A stretch of 64,000 nucleotides of DNA, from assembly GCA_039801505.1 (NCBI GenBank), contig JBDRUV010000002.1, positions 186,001 to 250,000 of the forward strand, in the 5' to 3' direction. The position numbers were made by a program, and so were the translations under genes. Source of the stretch: a candidate division WOR-3 bacterium (GTDB lineage Bacteria; Hydrothermota; Tepidihabitantia; Tepidihabitantales; CAIPLT01). The stretch's first letter is position 1; the number at the start of each line of letters is the position of its first letter. Below are positions 17,455-27,169 of the stretch, one piece after another. The notes under the pieces were generated by a model that had not been told where the DNA came from, made no database searches, and saw only the letters and a program-made list of their open reading frames with translations.

Positions 17455-18348
17455 ATGCCAATCTATCCAATTGATGAGCAAATTGGACAGTTTCTAAAAT
17501 ATCTTAGTATTGAGCGAAATTTTTCTGCTCATACTATCCGGTCTTATAGAGTAGATTTAGGACAATTTTTGGAATACTTAATGGACAGGAAAAATCATAA
17601 AAATTTACTAAAAGTAAAAAGAGACGACATTCGAGATTTTTTGGGGTATCTCTTTCAGTATGGTTATGACCGAAAGAGCATTGCTCGAAAGCTTTCGGCT
17701 CTAAAATCTTTTTATAAATTTCTGGTTCGTCGCAAAATTCTTACATTAAACCCAGCGCGGTATATTAAGACGCCCAAGGTCTCTAAGAAACTGCCAAGCT
17801 TTTTGAGTGAATATCAGATCCAAAAAATTTTAAACCTTAATGGTCAGGATGAGCGTAGTTTACGAGACCGCGCGATTTTAGAAGTTTTATATGGTGCTGG
17901 ACTTAGAGTTTCAGAATTAGTAGCCTTAAACATCTCCGATATTGATTTTTCTAGCGACACAATTCGCGTTATGGGGAAAGGAAGCAAAGAACGGATTGTG
18001 CCGATCGGAAGTTATGCTATACAGGCTCTTAAAGATTATTTAGCCGCAAGAAAAGACAAAGTAAATCCAGCGCTGTTTCTTAATTTGCGTGGGCAAAGAA
18101 TTTCCACTCGAGCAGTTTATACCATTGTTAAAAGAATTATTTCTTGTTTACCAGAAGCGACGAAGGCCAATCCCCATATTTTACGCCATTCCTTTGCGAC
18201 GCATCTTTTAGAACGCGGAGCTGATCTACGAGTAGTGCAGGAGCTTTTAGGACACAGTTCGTTACATGCTACTGAAGTATATACTCATATTACTGTGGAA
18301 CGACTTAAAAAAATTTACGATAAAGCCCATCCGCGTGCTGAAAAATAA
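17455..18348 (+). CDS. xerD: Tyrosine recombinase XerC/XerD
   Basis: This 297-residue site-specific recombinase should resolve chromosome dimers at a dif site. The N-terminal SAM-like domain (about 5-90) contains FLKYLSIERNFSAHTIRSY. The catalytic domain shows the Arg in GAGLRVSEL, the Lys in GKGSKER, HILRHSF, the His in LLGHSS and the Tyr nucleophile in EVYTHIT. Length and motif spacing are those of genuine XerC/D, not of integrases. XerC, XerD and single-protein XerH-type systems cannot be told apart without a tree; no second xer gene is present. No dif-like site was recognised nearby. Confidence 0.88.
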   Translation: MPIYPIDEQIGQFLKYLSIERNFSAHTIRSYRVDLGQFLEYLMDRKNHKNLLKVKRDDIRDFLGYLFQYGYDRKSIARKLSALKSFYKFLVRRKILTLNPARYIKTPKVSKKLPSFLSEYQIQKILNLNGQDERSLRDRAILEVLYGAGLRVSELVALNISDIDFSSDTIRVMGKGSKERIVPIGSYAIQALKDYLAARKDKVNPALFLNLRGQRISTRAVYTIVKRIISCLPEATKANPHILRHSFATHLLERGADLRVVQELLGHSSLHATEVYTHITVERLKKIYDKAHPRAEK

Positions 18349-18359
18349 ACTAAGTTCTG

Positions 18360-18387
18360 TTGACTATTTTTCTAATTGGTTTATAAT
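18360..18387 (+). promoter_or_regulatory. Promoter of ddl
   Basis: TTGACT (18360-18365), 16-nt spacer, perfect TATAAT (18382-18387), 11 nt to the ATG. The leader would be only about 4-5 nt. Confidence 0.75.
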
Positions 18388-18398
18388 GCTTTAAATCG

Positions 18399-19349
18399 AT
18401 GAAAAGAATCATTAACACGCTTAAAACCAAAAAAATTGGAGTTTTAATGGGAGGTTGGTCAAGCGAACGCGAGATTTCCTTGCGATCGGGCGAAAATGTT
18501 TATCAGTCTCTAAAACGGCAGGGGTTTAAGGTAGTAAAAATCGATATTCAACGAAATTTTCCTGAACAAATAAAGCAAGCTCAAATTGACATTGCCTTTA
18601 TCGCACTTCATGGTCGACCCGGAGAGGATGGGACTATTCAGGGATTTTTAGAACTTTTAGGAATTCCTTATACTGGTTCTCGGATAGCCGGTTCAGCGAT
18701 TGGGATGGACAAACTTATTACCAAGCGTCTGTTACTTAGTGCCCAAATTCCTACCCCTCGGTTTATTTACTTCTGTAAAAAAGAACCAATTCCCCAGAAT
18801 AAAACAATTCTTGAGCGACTTAAGAAGGTCGGGATTTCGTTGCCGGTAATTATAAAGCCCCGATCCGAAGGTTCTAGTGTCGGTTGCGTCGTTGTTGAAG
18901 ATAGTTCCAAATTGGCCGGTACTGCTCGAAAGATTCAGAAGCAATATGGAGACATTTTAATTGAAGAGTTTATTCCGGGAACTATTGCAACGGTGGGAAT
19001 TTTAGGGAATAAAGTTTTACCGATTTTAGAACTTGTGCCTAAACGTTCTTTATTCTATGACTATGAAGCAAAATACACAAAAGGTGCTACGGAATTCATT
19101 ATCCCCGCGCGATTTTCCAAGGTTTTAACAAGGGAAATAACAGAGCTGGCGTTACGGGCATTTATGGTGCTTGATGCTTATGGCTTTGGCCGATTGGATT
19201 TGATTGTTTATAAAGATACGCCGTACTTTTTAGAAATAAACACCATTCCCGGGATGACTGAAATCTCTGATCTACCAGCCCAGGCCCGAGCTACCGGTAT
19301 TAGTTATGATGAGCTGGTTTTAGAAATATTAAAATCAGCGATAAGTTAA
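18399..19349 (+). CDS. ddl: D-alanine--D-alanine ligase
   Basis: This 316-residue ATP-grasp enzyme joins two D-Ala for peptidoglycan precursors in the cytoplasm. It begins KIGVLMGGWSSEREISLRSG, followed by ALHGRPGEDGTIQGFLE, the IKPRSEGSSVGC ATP-binding loop and the C-terminal FLEINTIPGMTE metal-binding motif. Length is normal. It is separately promoted and lies between xer and recF; no other mur genes are nearby. Confidence 0.95.
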   Translation: MKRIINTLKTKKIGVLMGGWSSEREISLRSGENVYQSLKRQGFKVVKIDIQRNFPEQIKQAQIDIAFIALHGRPGEDGTIQGFLELLGIPYTGSRIAGSAIGMDKLITKRLLLSAQIPTPRFIYFCKKEPIPQNKTILERLKKVGISLPVIIKPRSEGSSVGCVVVEDSSKLAGTARKIQKQYGDILIEEFIPGTIATVGILGNKVLPILELVPKRSLFYDYEAKYTKGATEFIIPARFSKVLTREITELALRAFMVLDAYGFGRLDLIVYKDTPYFLEINTIPGMTEISDLPAQARATGISYDELVLEILKSAIS

Positions 19350-19373
19350 TCAAAAGTTTAATATCCAACCTGT

Positions 19374-20471
19374 ATGATTCTAAAACACTTAGCGTTTGAA
19401 GGATTTCGAAATCTTGTGGATGGCGAAGTTGAGTTTCATCCGGAAGCAAACTTAATCATTGGTGAAAATGCCTCAGGCAAGACATCGCTGCTTGAGGCCA
19501 TATATTATTTGGCCTTCGGTCGATCGTTTCGAACCAATCGTGATCTGGAGCTTAAAAAAATTGGGGCACAGTATCTAAAAGTACAAGGCATTGCCCAAGG
19601 TCCGCAGGGTGAAAGCTCGGCTCAAATTGCTCTTTATGACGGTACCAAAATATTATTATTAGCCAACCAGAAGATCTCTAAGCTTTCAGATTATTTGGGT
19701 TGGTGTCCGGTTATCACCATCCTTTTAGGAGATATCGAACTTATTATTGGGGCGCCCAAGGTCCGACGGAATTTTATGAATTTAGCAATTGCCCAGCTTA
19801 ATCGGGATTATCTCAAGGACTTAATTGAATATCGAAAAGCACTGCTGGAGCGTAATAAATTATTAAATAATAAGGCTGATGAAGACTACTATGAGATTTG
19901 GGAACGAATTCTGGCGCAAAGGGCCTGTAAAATCATCGAAGAACGCAAAAAAAAACTTCCCAAGCTTTTAAGTTATGCTCAGAAATATTCCGAACTATTA
20001 TTCGAAGCGAAGAAGATTAGATTTCACTATAAAAGTAACTATAATTTAGATAAATTTGACGACGCCAGTGAACTTGAAAATAACCTTTTAGAATTGCTCA
20101 AGACTCATCGGAGCCGTGATATTGAGTTAGGTTATACAACGGTGGGACCGCACCGGGACGATATTGTCATTGTAGAGATAACAGGATCGGGCGAAGAATT
20201 ACCATTAGCCAAGTATGGCTCAGAAGGGGAACAACGATTATGCGCCTTAGCCCTAAAATTAGCCGAAGCCCAGATGATCCAGGAGTACCGCAAGCTGAAT
20301 CCAATTTATCTATTAGATGAAGTCGCTGCAGAGCTTGATCCGGAAAACACTAAAAAACTCTTCAGGCTACTTACCGGCCAGGTATTTTATGCCACAGCTA
20401 AAGAAAATAGCAGCTTAGAGCTTCCGGCCGGTAAGGTCTTTAAAATTACTAAAGGGTTTGTAACCAATTAA
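19374..20471 (+). CDS. recF: DNA replication/repair protein RecF
   Basis: This 365-residue SMC-like ATPase directs RecFOR loading of RecA at single-strand gaps. Walker A is GENASGKTSLLEAIYYL, the signature region is KYGSEGEQRLCALALKLAEA and Walker B is PIYLLDEVAAELDPE. The order recF-dciA is common, but here the block is separated from gyrB by about 19 kb, whereas many genomes keep recF next to gyrB. RecO is also present at the other end of the window. A TAATAT at 19359-19364 lies 9 nt before the ATG, but no convincing -35 was seen. Confidence 0.93.
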   Translation: MILKHLAFEGFRNLVDGEVEFHPEANLIIGENASGKTSLLEAIYYLAFGRSFRTNRDLELKKIGAQYLKVQGIAQGPQGESSAQIALYDGTKILLLANQKISKLSDYLGWCPVITILLGDIELIIGAPKVRRNFMNLAIAQLNRDYLKDLIEYRKALLERNKLLNNKADEDYYEIWERILAQRACKIIEERKKKLPKLLSYAQKYSELLFEAKKIRFHYKSNYNLDKFDDASELENNLLELLKTHRSRDIELGYTTVGPHRDDIVIVEITGSGEELPLAKYGSEGEQRLCALALKLAEAQMIQEYRKLNPIYLLDEVAAELDPENTKKLFRLLTGQVFYATAKENSSLELPAGKVFKITKGFVTN

Positions 20472-20764
20472 TGAAGTCTTTAAAACCGATTGGAGAATTA
20501 TTAAAGAAATTTATCGCCAACCGAAAACTAAAGCAACGACTGAATGAAGCCCAGGCTATCATGAAATGGTCCGAAGCCACGGGCGAGAAGATCAGTGAAA
20601 ACACTATGCCGGTGCGCGTTAAAGATGGTGTGCTTTTTGTGTCGGTTAAAGATTCTATTTGGTTACACGAACTAAATCGCCTTAAACCGTCGATAATTGA
20701 AAATGTAAATAAATCGGTTGGTCATAAGACGATTAGAGATATCAAATTTTTTCTTAAGTATTAA
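20471..20764 (+). CDS. dciA: DciA-type replicative helicase loader (DUF721)
   Basis: This 97-residue protein shows the DUF721 layout: an N-terminal helix, KWSEATGEKISENTMPVRVKDGVLFV, then the typical S.WLHELNRLKP.I...N. DciA proteins interact with and help load the replicative helicase DnaB in bacteria lacking DnaC. Its ATG overlaps the recF stop (TAATG), indicating translational coupling. Confidence 0.85.
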   Translation: MKSLKPIGELLKKFIANRKLKQRLNEAQAIMKWSEATGEKISENTMPVRVKDGVLFVSVKDSIWLHELNRLKPSIIENVNKSVGHKTIRDIKFFLKY

Positions 20765-21053
20765 TAAGCCTTTTTTAATTAATAAACTGGGGGCTACTAC
20801 TTGGATATGTGCCCGTGGTTGATATTGTAATTTTAGTTCTGATGTATCACGAACTTTCTAAGGTATTTAGCCAAGGAACCGGTTTTACTCTGAGATTACT
20901 CTTTTTGGTTTAGCGATGCCTAATATCAAGGATTCCAACCTCAAACTGTCCAGAGTAGTATCACCAAGTAACACTTAAGTCCTACAGGGCTCATAAAATT
21001 CTGATTTATCGTTCACTAGCGCCTTGAGTTTTATAAGTCATTATTGCCATATA

Positions 21054-21077
21054 GACCGTGTAGGGGACCGTATAGGG
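21054..21077 (+). repeat. Intergenic tandem-dodecamer repeat, copy B
   Basis: GACCGTGTAGGG is followed immediately by GACCGTATAGGG, the cleanest tandem pair of the family; TAGCAGG follows, as in copy E. It lies in the 486-nt gap after dciA, 136 nt upstream of the next -35 box and in the same orientation. The rest of this gap (20765-21053 and 21078-21213) holds no gene or RNA that I recognise. Confidence 0.7.
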
Positions 21078-21213
21078 TAGCAGGGTTGGTAAGAATAAGA
21101 ATTCTTTCGGGCAGGTTATCTGCTCGATGGGTTTCATATATTAATATAGATGCTTAATCTAGCACTGATGGGGAATCAATTTGGGTGGATCTTATAAATT
21201 AGATTTATCTTGC

Positions 21214-21242
21214 TTGACTTTTGTAAGGTGTTATTTTACAAT
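21214..21242 (+). promoter_or_regulatory. Promoter of the outer-membrane operon
   Basis: TTGACT (21214-21219), 17-nt spacer, TACAAT (21237-21242), then 8 nt to the ATG: leaderless geometry. Confidence 0.75.
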
Positions 21243-21250
21243 CTTGGGAT

Positions 21251-22072
21251 ATGAAACAAGTTATGATATCAGTATTTATTTTGCTGACTGCGGTATATGG
21301 GGCATTTGAAGATTTATACACGACACCACGTGGCGAAGGCTTGGCGCATGCCTTTTCAGCCTTAAGTAATGATCTTTCAGCCCTCCAATATAATCCGGCC
21401 GGACTTAAAGAGTTAACAAATATTACTACCACTGGTTTTTATAAGTTGTTATATGGCGGCTTAGGAGTTAATCTTCATCATTTGGGATTCAGTTTGGGAT
21501 ATCCGCTTAAAGAATTGGCCGGCACTATTGCGCTTGGTGTTCAAGAAATCGGGTTTTCTTTACACTCTGAGAAAATTTTAAGTATAGGTTATGGACGTAA
21601 TTTAGCCAAAGATCTATCCTGGGGTGCAGTTTTACGAGGTTACACACTTAGTCAAAATTATTACGGCCAAGGATTTAGCTGGGGCTTTGATTTTGGGGTA
21701 TTAGGGCGCGTATACCGGCGCTGGCAGTATGGATTTGTGGTCCACAATCTTAATTATCCTGAAATTGGCCGGGATGTTAAATACCGCTTGCCTTGTAAGA
21801 TCAATGTTGGGTTACTTTATCAGCCCACCCTAGGGATTAATTCGCTAGTAGAAATTACTAAAGAAGTTGGTAAACCAACCCGAATTGCCGCAGCTCAGGA
21901 ATTAACGATTGTGGAAAATTATCTGACATTACGCGCCGGGCTGGCCACAGAACCTGCCCAGTTTAATTTTGGACTTGGCACCGGTATTAGTAATCTCTGG
22001 TTCGATTACGCCCTAAATTGGAAATCCGAGTTGCCCCTAACCCATAACTTAGGGGTGTCCTATAGTTTCTAA
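21251..22072 (+). CDS. PorV/PorQ-like outer-membrane beta-barrel protein
   Basis: This 273-residue protein has an N-terminal signal peptide (MISVFILLTAVYGAF) and the hallmark opening of PorV/PorQ barrels, TPRGEGLAHAFSALSNDLSALQYNPAGL. Alternating hydrophobic strands follow (VNLHHLGFSLGYPL, LSWGAVLRGYTL) to a C-terminal aromatic ending (NLGVSYSF). In Bacteroidetes such proteins help type IX secretion or sit near it; here the exact role is unknown. It opens a same-strand run of six genes up to 29276, and its stop lies 3 nt before the next start. Confidence 0.7.
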   Translation: MKQVMISVFILLTAVYGAFEDLYTTPRGEGLAHAFSALSNDLSALQYNPAGLKELTNITTTGFYKLLYGGLGVNLHHLGFSLGYPLKELAGTIALGVQEIGFSLHSEKILSIGYGRNLAKDLSWGAVLRGYTLSQNYYGQGFSWGFDFGVLGRVYRRWQYGFVVHNLNYPEIGRDVKYRLPCKINVGLLYQPTLGINSLVEITKEVGKPTRIAAAQELTIVENYLTLRAGLATEPAQFNFGLGTGISNLWFDYALNWKSELPLTHNLGVSYSF

Positions 22073-22075
22073 AAG

Positions 22076-24493
22076 ATGGATTATATAACCCGATATTTTA
22101 AACTCTTTTTGTTGCTAACAGGTACGATAAGAATTTTACTCGGTGCTTATGAACAACTTGATATCAATAACGGCCCGTTAACCAGATTAGAGGAATTACC
22201 AATTTCCCAGGCTGCGAAGGAAAAACTTTATGAATACTTGCTACATTATGGAGCCCTAAGAAGTATTTATGAATTGCGCAGGATAACAGAAATTACTCCA
22301 GAGGAATTTGAAACCTTAAAGTTAATGATAAAGATTACCCCACCTGAAAGTATTACGGGTGATTATCTCAGTATCTATCGAATCCAAAAATCACTAGCTA
22401 CTGAAGAAGGAGTTACTAAACCGGCCGTAGAGGAATGGCAGGACCTATTAATAAATCCAATTAATGTCAATAAAGCCCGGTTCGACGAGCTAGCGATACT
22501 TCAAAATGTTTCGTTAATTGATGCTGCGGCAGTTATTAAGCATCGCCGGTGGGGTCGGGAACTTAAAAACTATCGCGACTTACGAGATGTCTCGGGACTC
22601 TCTAGTTATGGTTTTCGAAACATGCGGAATTTTGTGTGCTATAGCGATTCCACGGATATAAAATTCCAGGGCAATTATCGGATAAATTTGGAATATGGCC
22701 AAGCTTATGACCAGGCCTTCGATCCGGAAAATTTAGTTTCATCAATTCGCCAGGCATATAATAAGTTAAACGGACGCCGGACTTTTTACCAACAAGGATT
22801 TTCTGATTATGAGCTAGAACAATATTATTACCGACTTCGAGAAAATGAGCAGTATTTAAGTTCTCTTAGACCAGCACTTGATTATTCCCATCGGCTACGA
22901 CTGCGTATCGGAAATAATTTGATCGTCGGCGCTCGTTTCAAGGATCGGTTTCCTAGCACCAAGCTCGATTCAGAAAGCCGTGGCTATCTCCAGGTGTATA
23001 AAAAGGGATTAATAAATAAACTTTTTTGGGGGGACTTTCGTGTGGTCTGGGGACAAGGATTGCTCTTAGATAACGCTTCGGAGTTTATGGCCCGAACTTA
23101 TACGCACACCCAGGGTATTTATGGTGATCTGGGGAGTGATAGTTATCTGGGATTTCGAGGTGTTGGCGGTGAGCTTATTTATGACCGGATAGATGTAATG
23201 GGTTTTTACTCGCAAAAATGCCGCGATGGGATTATTAATCCCGATGGGACAATTTATTACTATATTATTTCAAACCCCCGGTTGCCAACAAATGCCGATA
23301 AATTTTTAGAAAAAAATTATGGTACACGTGTCCAATATGATCTTTCATCTGTTTTGAGTTTTGTGCCAATTGGTACAGCCTTGGGTATTAATTTTTTGAC
23401 ATGCCAGTATGACCAAAGTTTTAACCCCCAAGTAAAATGGGTTGATCTACCAACGGATAATACGTTTTTTGATGATCCAAATATCTTAAGTCTTTTTTCC
23501 GGTCAAAACCGAAGATACTACGGATTTGATTTTCGGACTGTACTGGAAAATATGTCGCTTGAGGCTGAATATGCCCAAATGTCTAATAAAGCTAAAGCTT
23601 ATTTATTGCAATCTCGGGTGCAGTATGAATATCTGTATCTTTTGGGAATTGTTAGACACTATGATGTCGAATATGATAACCCTTATAATCGAGGATTTGC
23701 TGAACAGAAACGCTTTGAAGATACTCCTTTTGAAAAACCGTATCGGTTAATTGATCCGATATTTACCGCGCTACAAAATTTCCCCATGCCCAAGGCCGAA
23801 GAGGGGATATATTTAGAAACTCGTTATCAGATTTCCCGGCAGATTACCTTTACCCGTGTCTACTTCGATATCTGGCGTAATCTCGGTTATAATTTTACGA
23901 ATTATCGCGGTCAAGGCGAAGTTGAATATCGGCCAGTTTTTCCATTGCGATTTCGAATTCGCTATAAATATCAATATAAAAACCTACCTAAACAAACCCA
24001 ACCAACTGTTTCTCAAACTCATGAGGCTAGTTTTCGAATCCTGGTTAGTCTTACCGAAAGAAATTTTCTTTCCTGTGAACTACGCCGAGGCTTAGTAGAC
24101 CTTGTGCCATCAATGGCTTATAATAATGAGAAAGTAATCTGGGGTGATTTTGTCGCTGCTACCTGGGAACATAATTTTTCTGAAGCTTTGGCCTTAGAAG
24201 CCGGTGTTGCGGCGTGGAAATGTGATGGACTCAGTCAGTGGATTTTTGAGGATATTGGTATTGATTTTCTGGATGGACAAGGAATGCGGTATTATTTTGT
24301 AATTACCAAACGTCCGGCGAAATTTTTAATGCTTCGATTGAAAATACGGGGAAAATACACCACAATTCCCTATACCGGTATTCAGAATGCCGAAGGATTT
24401 CATTATTCCAATGGTCAAGCTGTAACCCTGCGGGATTTTTGTATAAAAAAGGAGCTTTTAAACATTGCATTACAATTAGACTTTCTATGGTAA
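22076..24493 (+). CDS. Helix-hairpin-helix / outer-membrane beta-barrel fusion
   Basis: This 805-residue exported protein has a hydrophobic N-terminus. Two ComEA-like helix-hairpin-helix segments lie at about residues 35-90 (LTRLEELPISQAAKEKL, then ITEITPEEFETL) and 125-195 (INVNKARFDELAIL, then DLRDVSGLSSYGFRNMRNF). A long series of amphipathic strands typical of an outer-membrane barrel follows (FRVVWGQGLLLDNAS, YRPVFPLRFRIRYKYQYK). HhH motifs usually bind DNA without sequence preference. HhH-barrel fusions are common in Bacteroidetes-like genomes, but I know of no established function. With the downstream nucleotidase and PHP genes, a role in surface DNA handling is a reasonable hypothesis only. 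Confidence 0.7.
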   Translation: MDYITRYFKLFLLLTGTIRILLGAYEQLDINNGPLTRLEELPISQAAKEKLYEYLLHYGALRSIYELRRITEITPEEFETLKLMIKITPPESITGDYLSIYRIQKSLATEEGVTKPAVEEWQDLLINPINVNKARFDELAILQNVSLIDAAAVIKHRRWGRELKNYRDLRDVSGLSSYGFRNMRNFVCYSDSTDIKFQGNYRINLEYGQAYDQAFDPENLVSSIRQAYNKLNGRRTFYQQGFSDYELEQYYYRLRENEQYLSSLRPALDYSHRLRLRIGNNLIVGARFKDRFPSTKLDSESRGYLQVYKKGLINKLFWGDFRVVWGQGLLLDNASEFMARTYTHTQGIYGDLGSDSYLGFRGVGGELIYDRIDVMGFYSQKCRDGIINPDGTIYYYIISNPRLPTNADKFLEKNYGTRVQYDLSSVLSFVPIGTALGINFLTCQYDQSFNPQVKWVDLPTDNTFFDDPNILSLFSGQNRRYYGFDFRTVLENMSLEAEYAQMSNKAKAYLLQSRVQYEYLYLLGIVRHYDVEYDNPYNRGFAEQKRFEDTPFEKPYRLIDPIFTALQNFPMPKAEEGIYLETRYQISRQITFTRVYFDIWRNLGYNFTNYRGQGEVEYRPVFPLRFRIRYKYQYKNLPKQTQPTVSQTHEASFRILVSLTERNFLSCELRRGLVDLVPSMAYNNEKVIWGDFVAATWEHNFSEALALEAGVAAWKCDGLSQWIFEDIGIDFLDGQGMRYYFVITKRPAKFLMLRLKIRGKYTTIPYTGIQNAEGFHYSNGQAVTLRDFCIKKELLNIALQLDFLW

Positions 24494-24504
24494 GGAGTTG
24501 AAAA

Positions 24505-25659
24505 ATGAAATTAAAATTAATAATTTGGTATTTAGTCACATTTGGGGTGACTTTGAATTATTGCATGCTACCGCGGGATTGGTATTATGGCCGGGAGTTA
24601 AATTTTACCTCTGTAGCATCAATCGCTACCGGGGGTGTGGAACTTTTTGAACCTTCAGCTGTGATGCCTAATCCTCTATCGATAAGCCGGCCGAAATTTA
24701 TTTTTTCTGGAGCTTATCAATTGGGGATGCTTGGGGAACGACGGACCCGGTTTGTTTTTGACCAATATGATAATACTGTTGGTGAGATTGCGATTGCGGA
24801 AAACAATTCGCTTTATGGTCAAATAGGGCAGTTTGCATTTCTATTACCGACACCGCTATTAAATTTAGAGTTTACAACTGCCCCAGCCATCAATTATCAC
24901 TATTATTTTTATCGTGAGTTTCGGGACGATTTTTATACCCTAATCGCCACTGAGGAAGTTAGATTAAGTGGAATACTGTATAAGTCATCTTTAATTTTAG
25001 GTAGACAATGGTGTAATAAATTTGGATTTGCTTTCGGTCCAATTTATTTTTTTGGTTCCCGAGATTACCACTATTATAGGTCCGCGGTCTTAAATAATCC
25101 GGATATTATTATTGATACCCCAGGCGCACCTTGGGGCTGGGGTTATACTTGCAAGATTTCTTATACTCCAATTGAAAAATTGAGCGCAACTCTCTATTAT
25201 ACCTCATCGACAACCCTAAAAGATTTTATTAGAGGGCAGACTGCCGTTTATTATCCCTGGAGTGTGAGACTAAATCTTTGTTACTTAGCGAGCGGGGAGA
25301 TTCCGACAAAGCTTGGGGCTTTTGCCTCCTATACTAATTGGCAGAGGTTAAATATTAATAATTTTAATAAAGTGTTAAACCTGGGCATTGGTATCGAACA
25401 TACCCTACTGAATATGGTTGCACTACGTTATGGTTTTCGCATTGAACCATCATTTACAAAACCGACAGTGATTTGCGCTGTTTTTACGGCCGGCTGGGGT
25501 TTTGAGGTAAGTTCCATGAAACTTGATGTTGGGGCGGAAATCGGGCGGCGCGAACTCTATCCGGAGCATTTTTTATACATTACTGATACTGATCGGATTT
25601 ACCAAAATATAGTTACAATTTTAGGGGGATTAAAAGTACCAATCGAACTGCCATGGTAA
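24505..25659 (+). CDS. Predicted outer-membrane barrel protein, unknown function
   Basis: This 384-residue protein has a signal sequence (LIIWYLVTFGVTLNYC), is rich in Tyr/Phe, and has a repeating beta-strand pattern (ATLYYTSSTTL, WSVRLNLCYLA). The segment PSAVMPNPLSISRPKFIFSGAYQLGM recalls the plug-like start of PorV-type barrels but is not diagnostic. AAGGAG lies 9 nt before the ATG. It sits between the HhH-barrel gene and the 5'-nucleotidase gene and overlaps the latter by 7 nt, so it is probably co-expressed. No family is recognised. Confidence 0.55.
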   Translation: MKLKLIIWYLVTFGVTLNYCMLPRDWYYGRELNFTSVASIATGGVELFEPSAVMPNPLSISRPKFIFSGAYQLGMLGERRTRFVFDQYDNTVGEIAIAENNSLYGQIGQFAFLLPTPLLNLEFTTAPAINYHYYFYREFRDDFYTLIATEEVRLSGILYKSSLILGRQWCNKFGFAFGPIYFFGSRDYHYYRSAVLNNPDIIIDTPGAPWGWGYTCKISYTPIEKLSATLYYTSSTTLKDFIRGQTAVYYPWSVRLNLCYLASGEIPTKLGAFASYTNWQRLNINNFNKVLNLGIGIEHTLLNMVALRYGFRIEPSFTKPTVICAVFTAGWGFEVSSMKLDVGAEIGRRELYPEHFLYITDTDRIYQNIVTILGGLKVPIELPW

Positions 25660-27167
25660 ACAGATTATTAACGATCTTTATTATTAGTTGCACCCCTCTT
25701 TTAGCAATGCCATCCGAATTATGGATAATTCACATAAATGATGTTCATGGCGCTTTAGCTCCTACTGAAGCCTATTGGATGAATCCTAATTTCCCACCGC
25801 CCTTAGGTGGTGGTGCTGGCGCGATTACGGTAATTAAGGAGATTCGGCAAGAAGCGAAAAAACAAGGTATTCCAACAATTACCGTGGATTTAGGCGATTG
25901 GTTTTCTGGAACCCCCCTTGGTGATTTTTCTTACGGCCGATCAGTGATTGAATTTTTAAACACAATTGGTATCAATGCTTCAGTGATTGGGAACCATGAT
26001 TTCAGTTTCGGATTAGACACACTAAAGGCCTTAATTCGCTCGTTAAATGCTCCAGTGCTGTGTGCTAACCTAATTGATAAGAATTCCGGCGAAGTGCCTG
26101 ATTTTCTTAGACCGTATATGATGCTAGAGTTCGATGGACTGCGGATTGGGATGTTTGGGCTCATAACTCATTATTTGAGCGGTATGGTGGCACCAGAGCA
26201 CATGTCCGGTCTTGAGGTTTTAAAACATTATGTGGGTGCCGAGCGAAGTGTTCGTGATCTTAAAGCTCAAAATGCCGATATTATTATCGGGCTTACCCAC
26301 TCTGGTTTCAGCCACGACCGACGACTAGCCGATTCGGTTCCGGGTATCGATGTTATTGTCGGTGGCCATAGCCATTCCGGTATCGAACCACCGTATGAGA
26401 CGCCTCGATATCATACTATTATTGTGCAAGCTTACTCGCGACTTTCAGCGGTTGGTCTTTTGAAGTTAAAAATCGAGAAGACCACTAAGAAAATTAAGGG
26501 ATACGAAGGTGAGATGATTACTATCTATGGCGAGGCGATTCCGTTAAACAAAGACTATCTAACAAGGCTGGAGAGCTGGCGGCGCGAAGTCGAGAGAGGA
26601 TTTGATGAGGTGATTGGGATATCAAAGCGCGAGCTGGTGCGTTCGGCATTTAGTGAATCACCAATTGGTAATTTAATTACCGATGCCATGCGAGAATTTG
26701 CTCAAGCCGACATTGCTGTGACTAACTCGGGTGGTATTCGAGCTAATCTGCCGCAAGGCGAGATAACCTATCGAGATCTTTATAAGATTGAAACCTTTGG
26801 CAATACCGCGGTTACGATGATTATGACCGGTCGGCAAGTTTGGGAAATGCTTGAGATCTCGGTGATCGGCTATCATGCGATTTTTCAGGTCTCGGGGTTA
26901 AAAATGATCTATAACCCGCACGCGCCACCAAAACACCGCTTGATTTCAGTGGAAATCGACGGTAAGCCGATCGATTTTGATAAGGAATATAAAGTAGTCA
27001 CCAATAATTTCTTAGCTGCCGGCGGTGGTGCATATGGTATCTTTAAAGAGGCGAAAGAGGTCGAAGATACCTATAAATTAATTCGCGATATTTTAGCCGA
27101 ATATATTAAAAAACATTCACCAATTGATTATAAAATCGAGGGGCGAATTATCGCCAAGGTTCAATAA
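25653..27167 (+). CDS. Exported 5'-nucleotidase / UDP-sugar hydrolase family protein
   Basis: This 504-residue metallophosphoesterase has a signal peptide (MVNRLLTIFIISCTPLLAM). Metal-binding motifs are visible in order: HINDVHGAL, DLGDWFSGTP, SVIGNHDFSFG, THSG and GGHSHSG. The C-terminal substrate-binding domain contains NSGGIRANLPQGEITYRDLY and the adenine-stacking-type region AAGGGAYGIFK. Such enzymes hydrolyse nucleotides outside the cytoplasm to nucleoside and phosphate. The neighbours suggest scavenging at the outer surface or periplasm. Exact substrate unknown. Confidence 0.88.
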   Translation: MVNRLLTIFIISCTPLLAMPSELWIIHINDVHGALAPTEAYWMNPNFPPPLGGGAGAITVIKEIRQEAKKQGIPTITVDLGDWFSGTPLGDFSYGRSVIEFLNTIGINASVIGNHDFSFGLDTLKALIRSLNAPVLCANLIDKNSGEVPDFLRPYMMLEFDGLRIGMFGLITHYLSGMVAPEHMSGLEVLKHYVGAERSVRDLKAQNADIIIGLTHSGFSHDRRLADSVPGIDVIVGGHSHSGIEPPYETPRYHTIIVQAYSRLSAVGLLKLKIEKTTKKIKGYEGEMITIYGEAIPLNKDYLTRLESWRREVERGFDEVIGISKRELVRSAFSESPIGNLITDAMREFAQADIAVTNSGGIRANLPQGEITYRDLYKIETFGNTAVTMIMTGRQVWEMLEISVIGYHAIFQVSGLKMIYNPHAPPKHRLISVEIDGKPIDFDKEYKVVTNNFLAAGGGAYGIFKEAKEVEDTYKLIRDILAEYIKKHSPIDYKIEGRIIAKVQ

Positions 27168-27169
27168 GC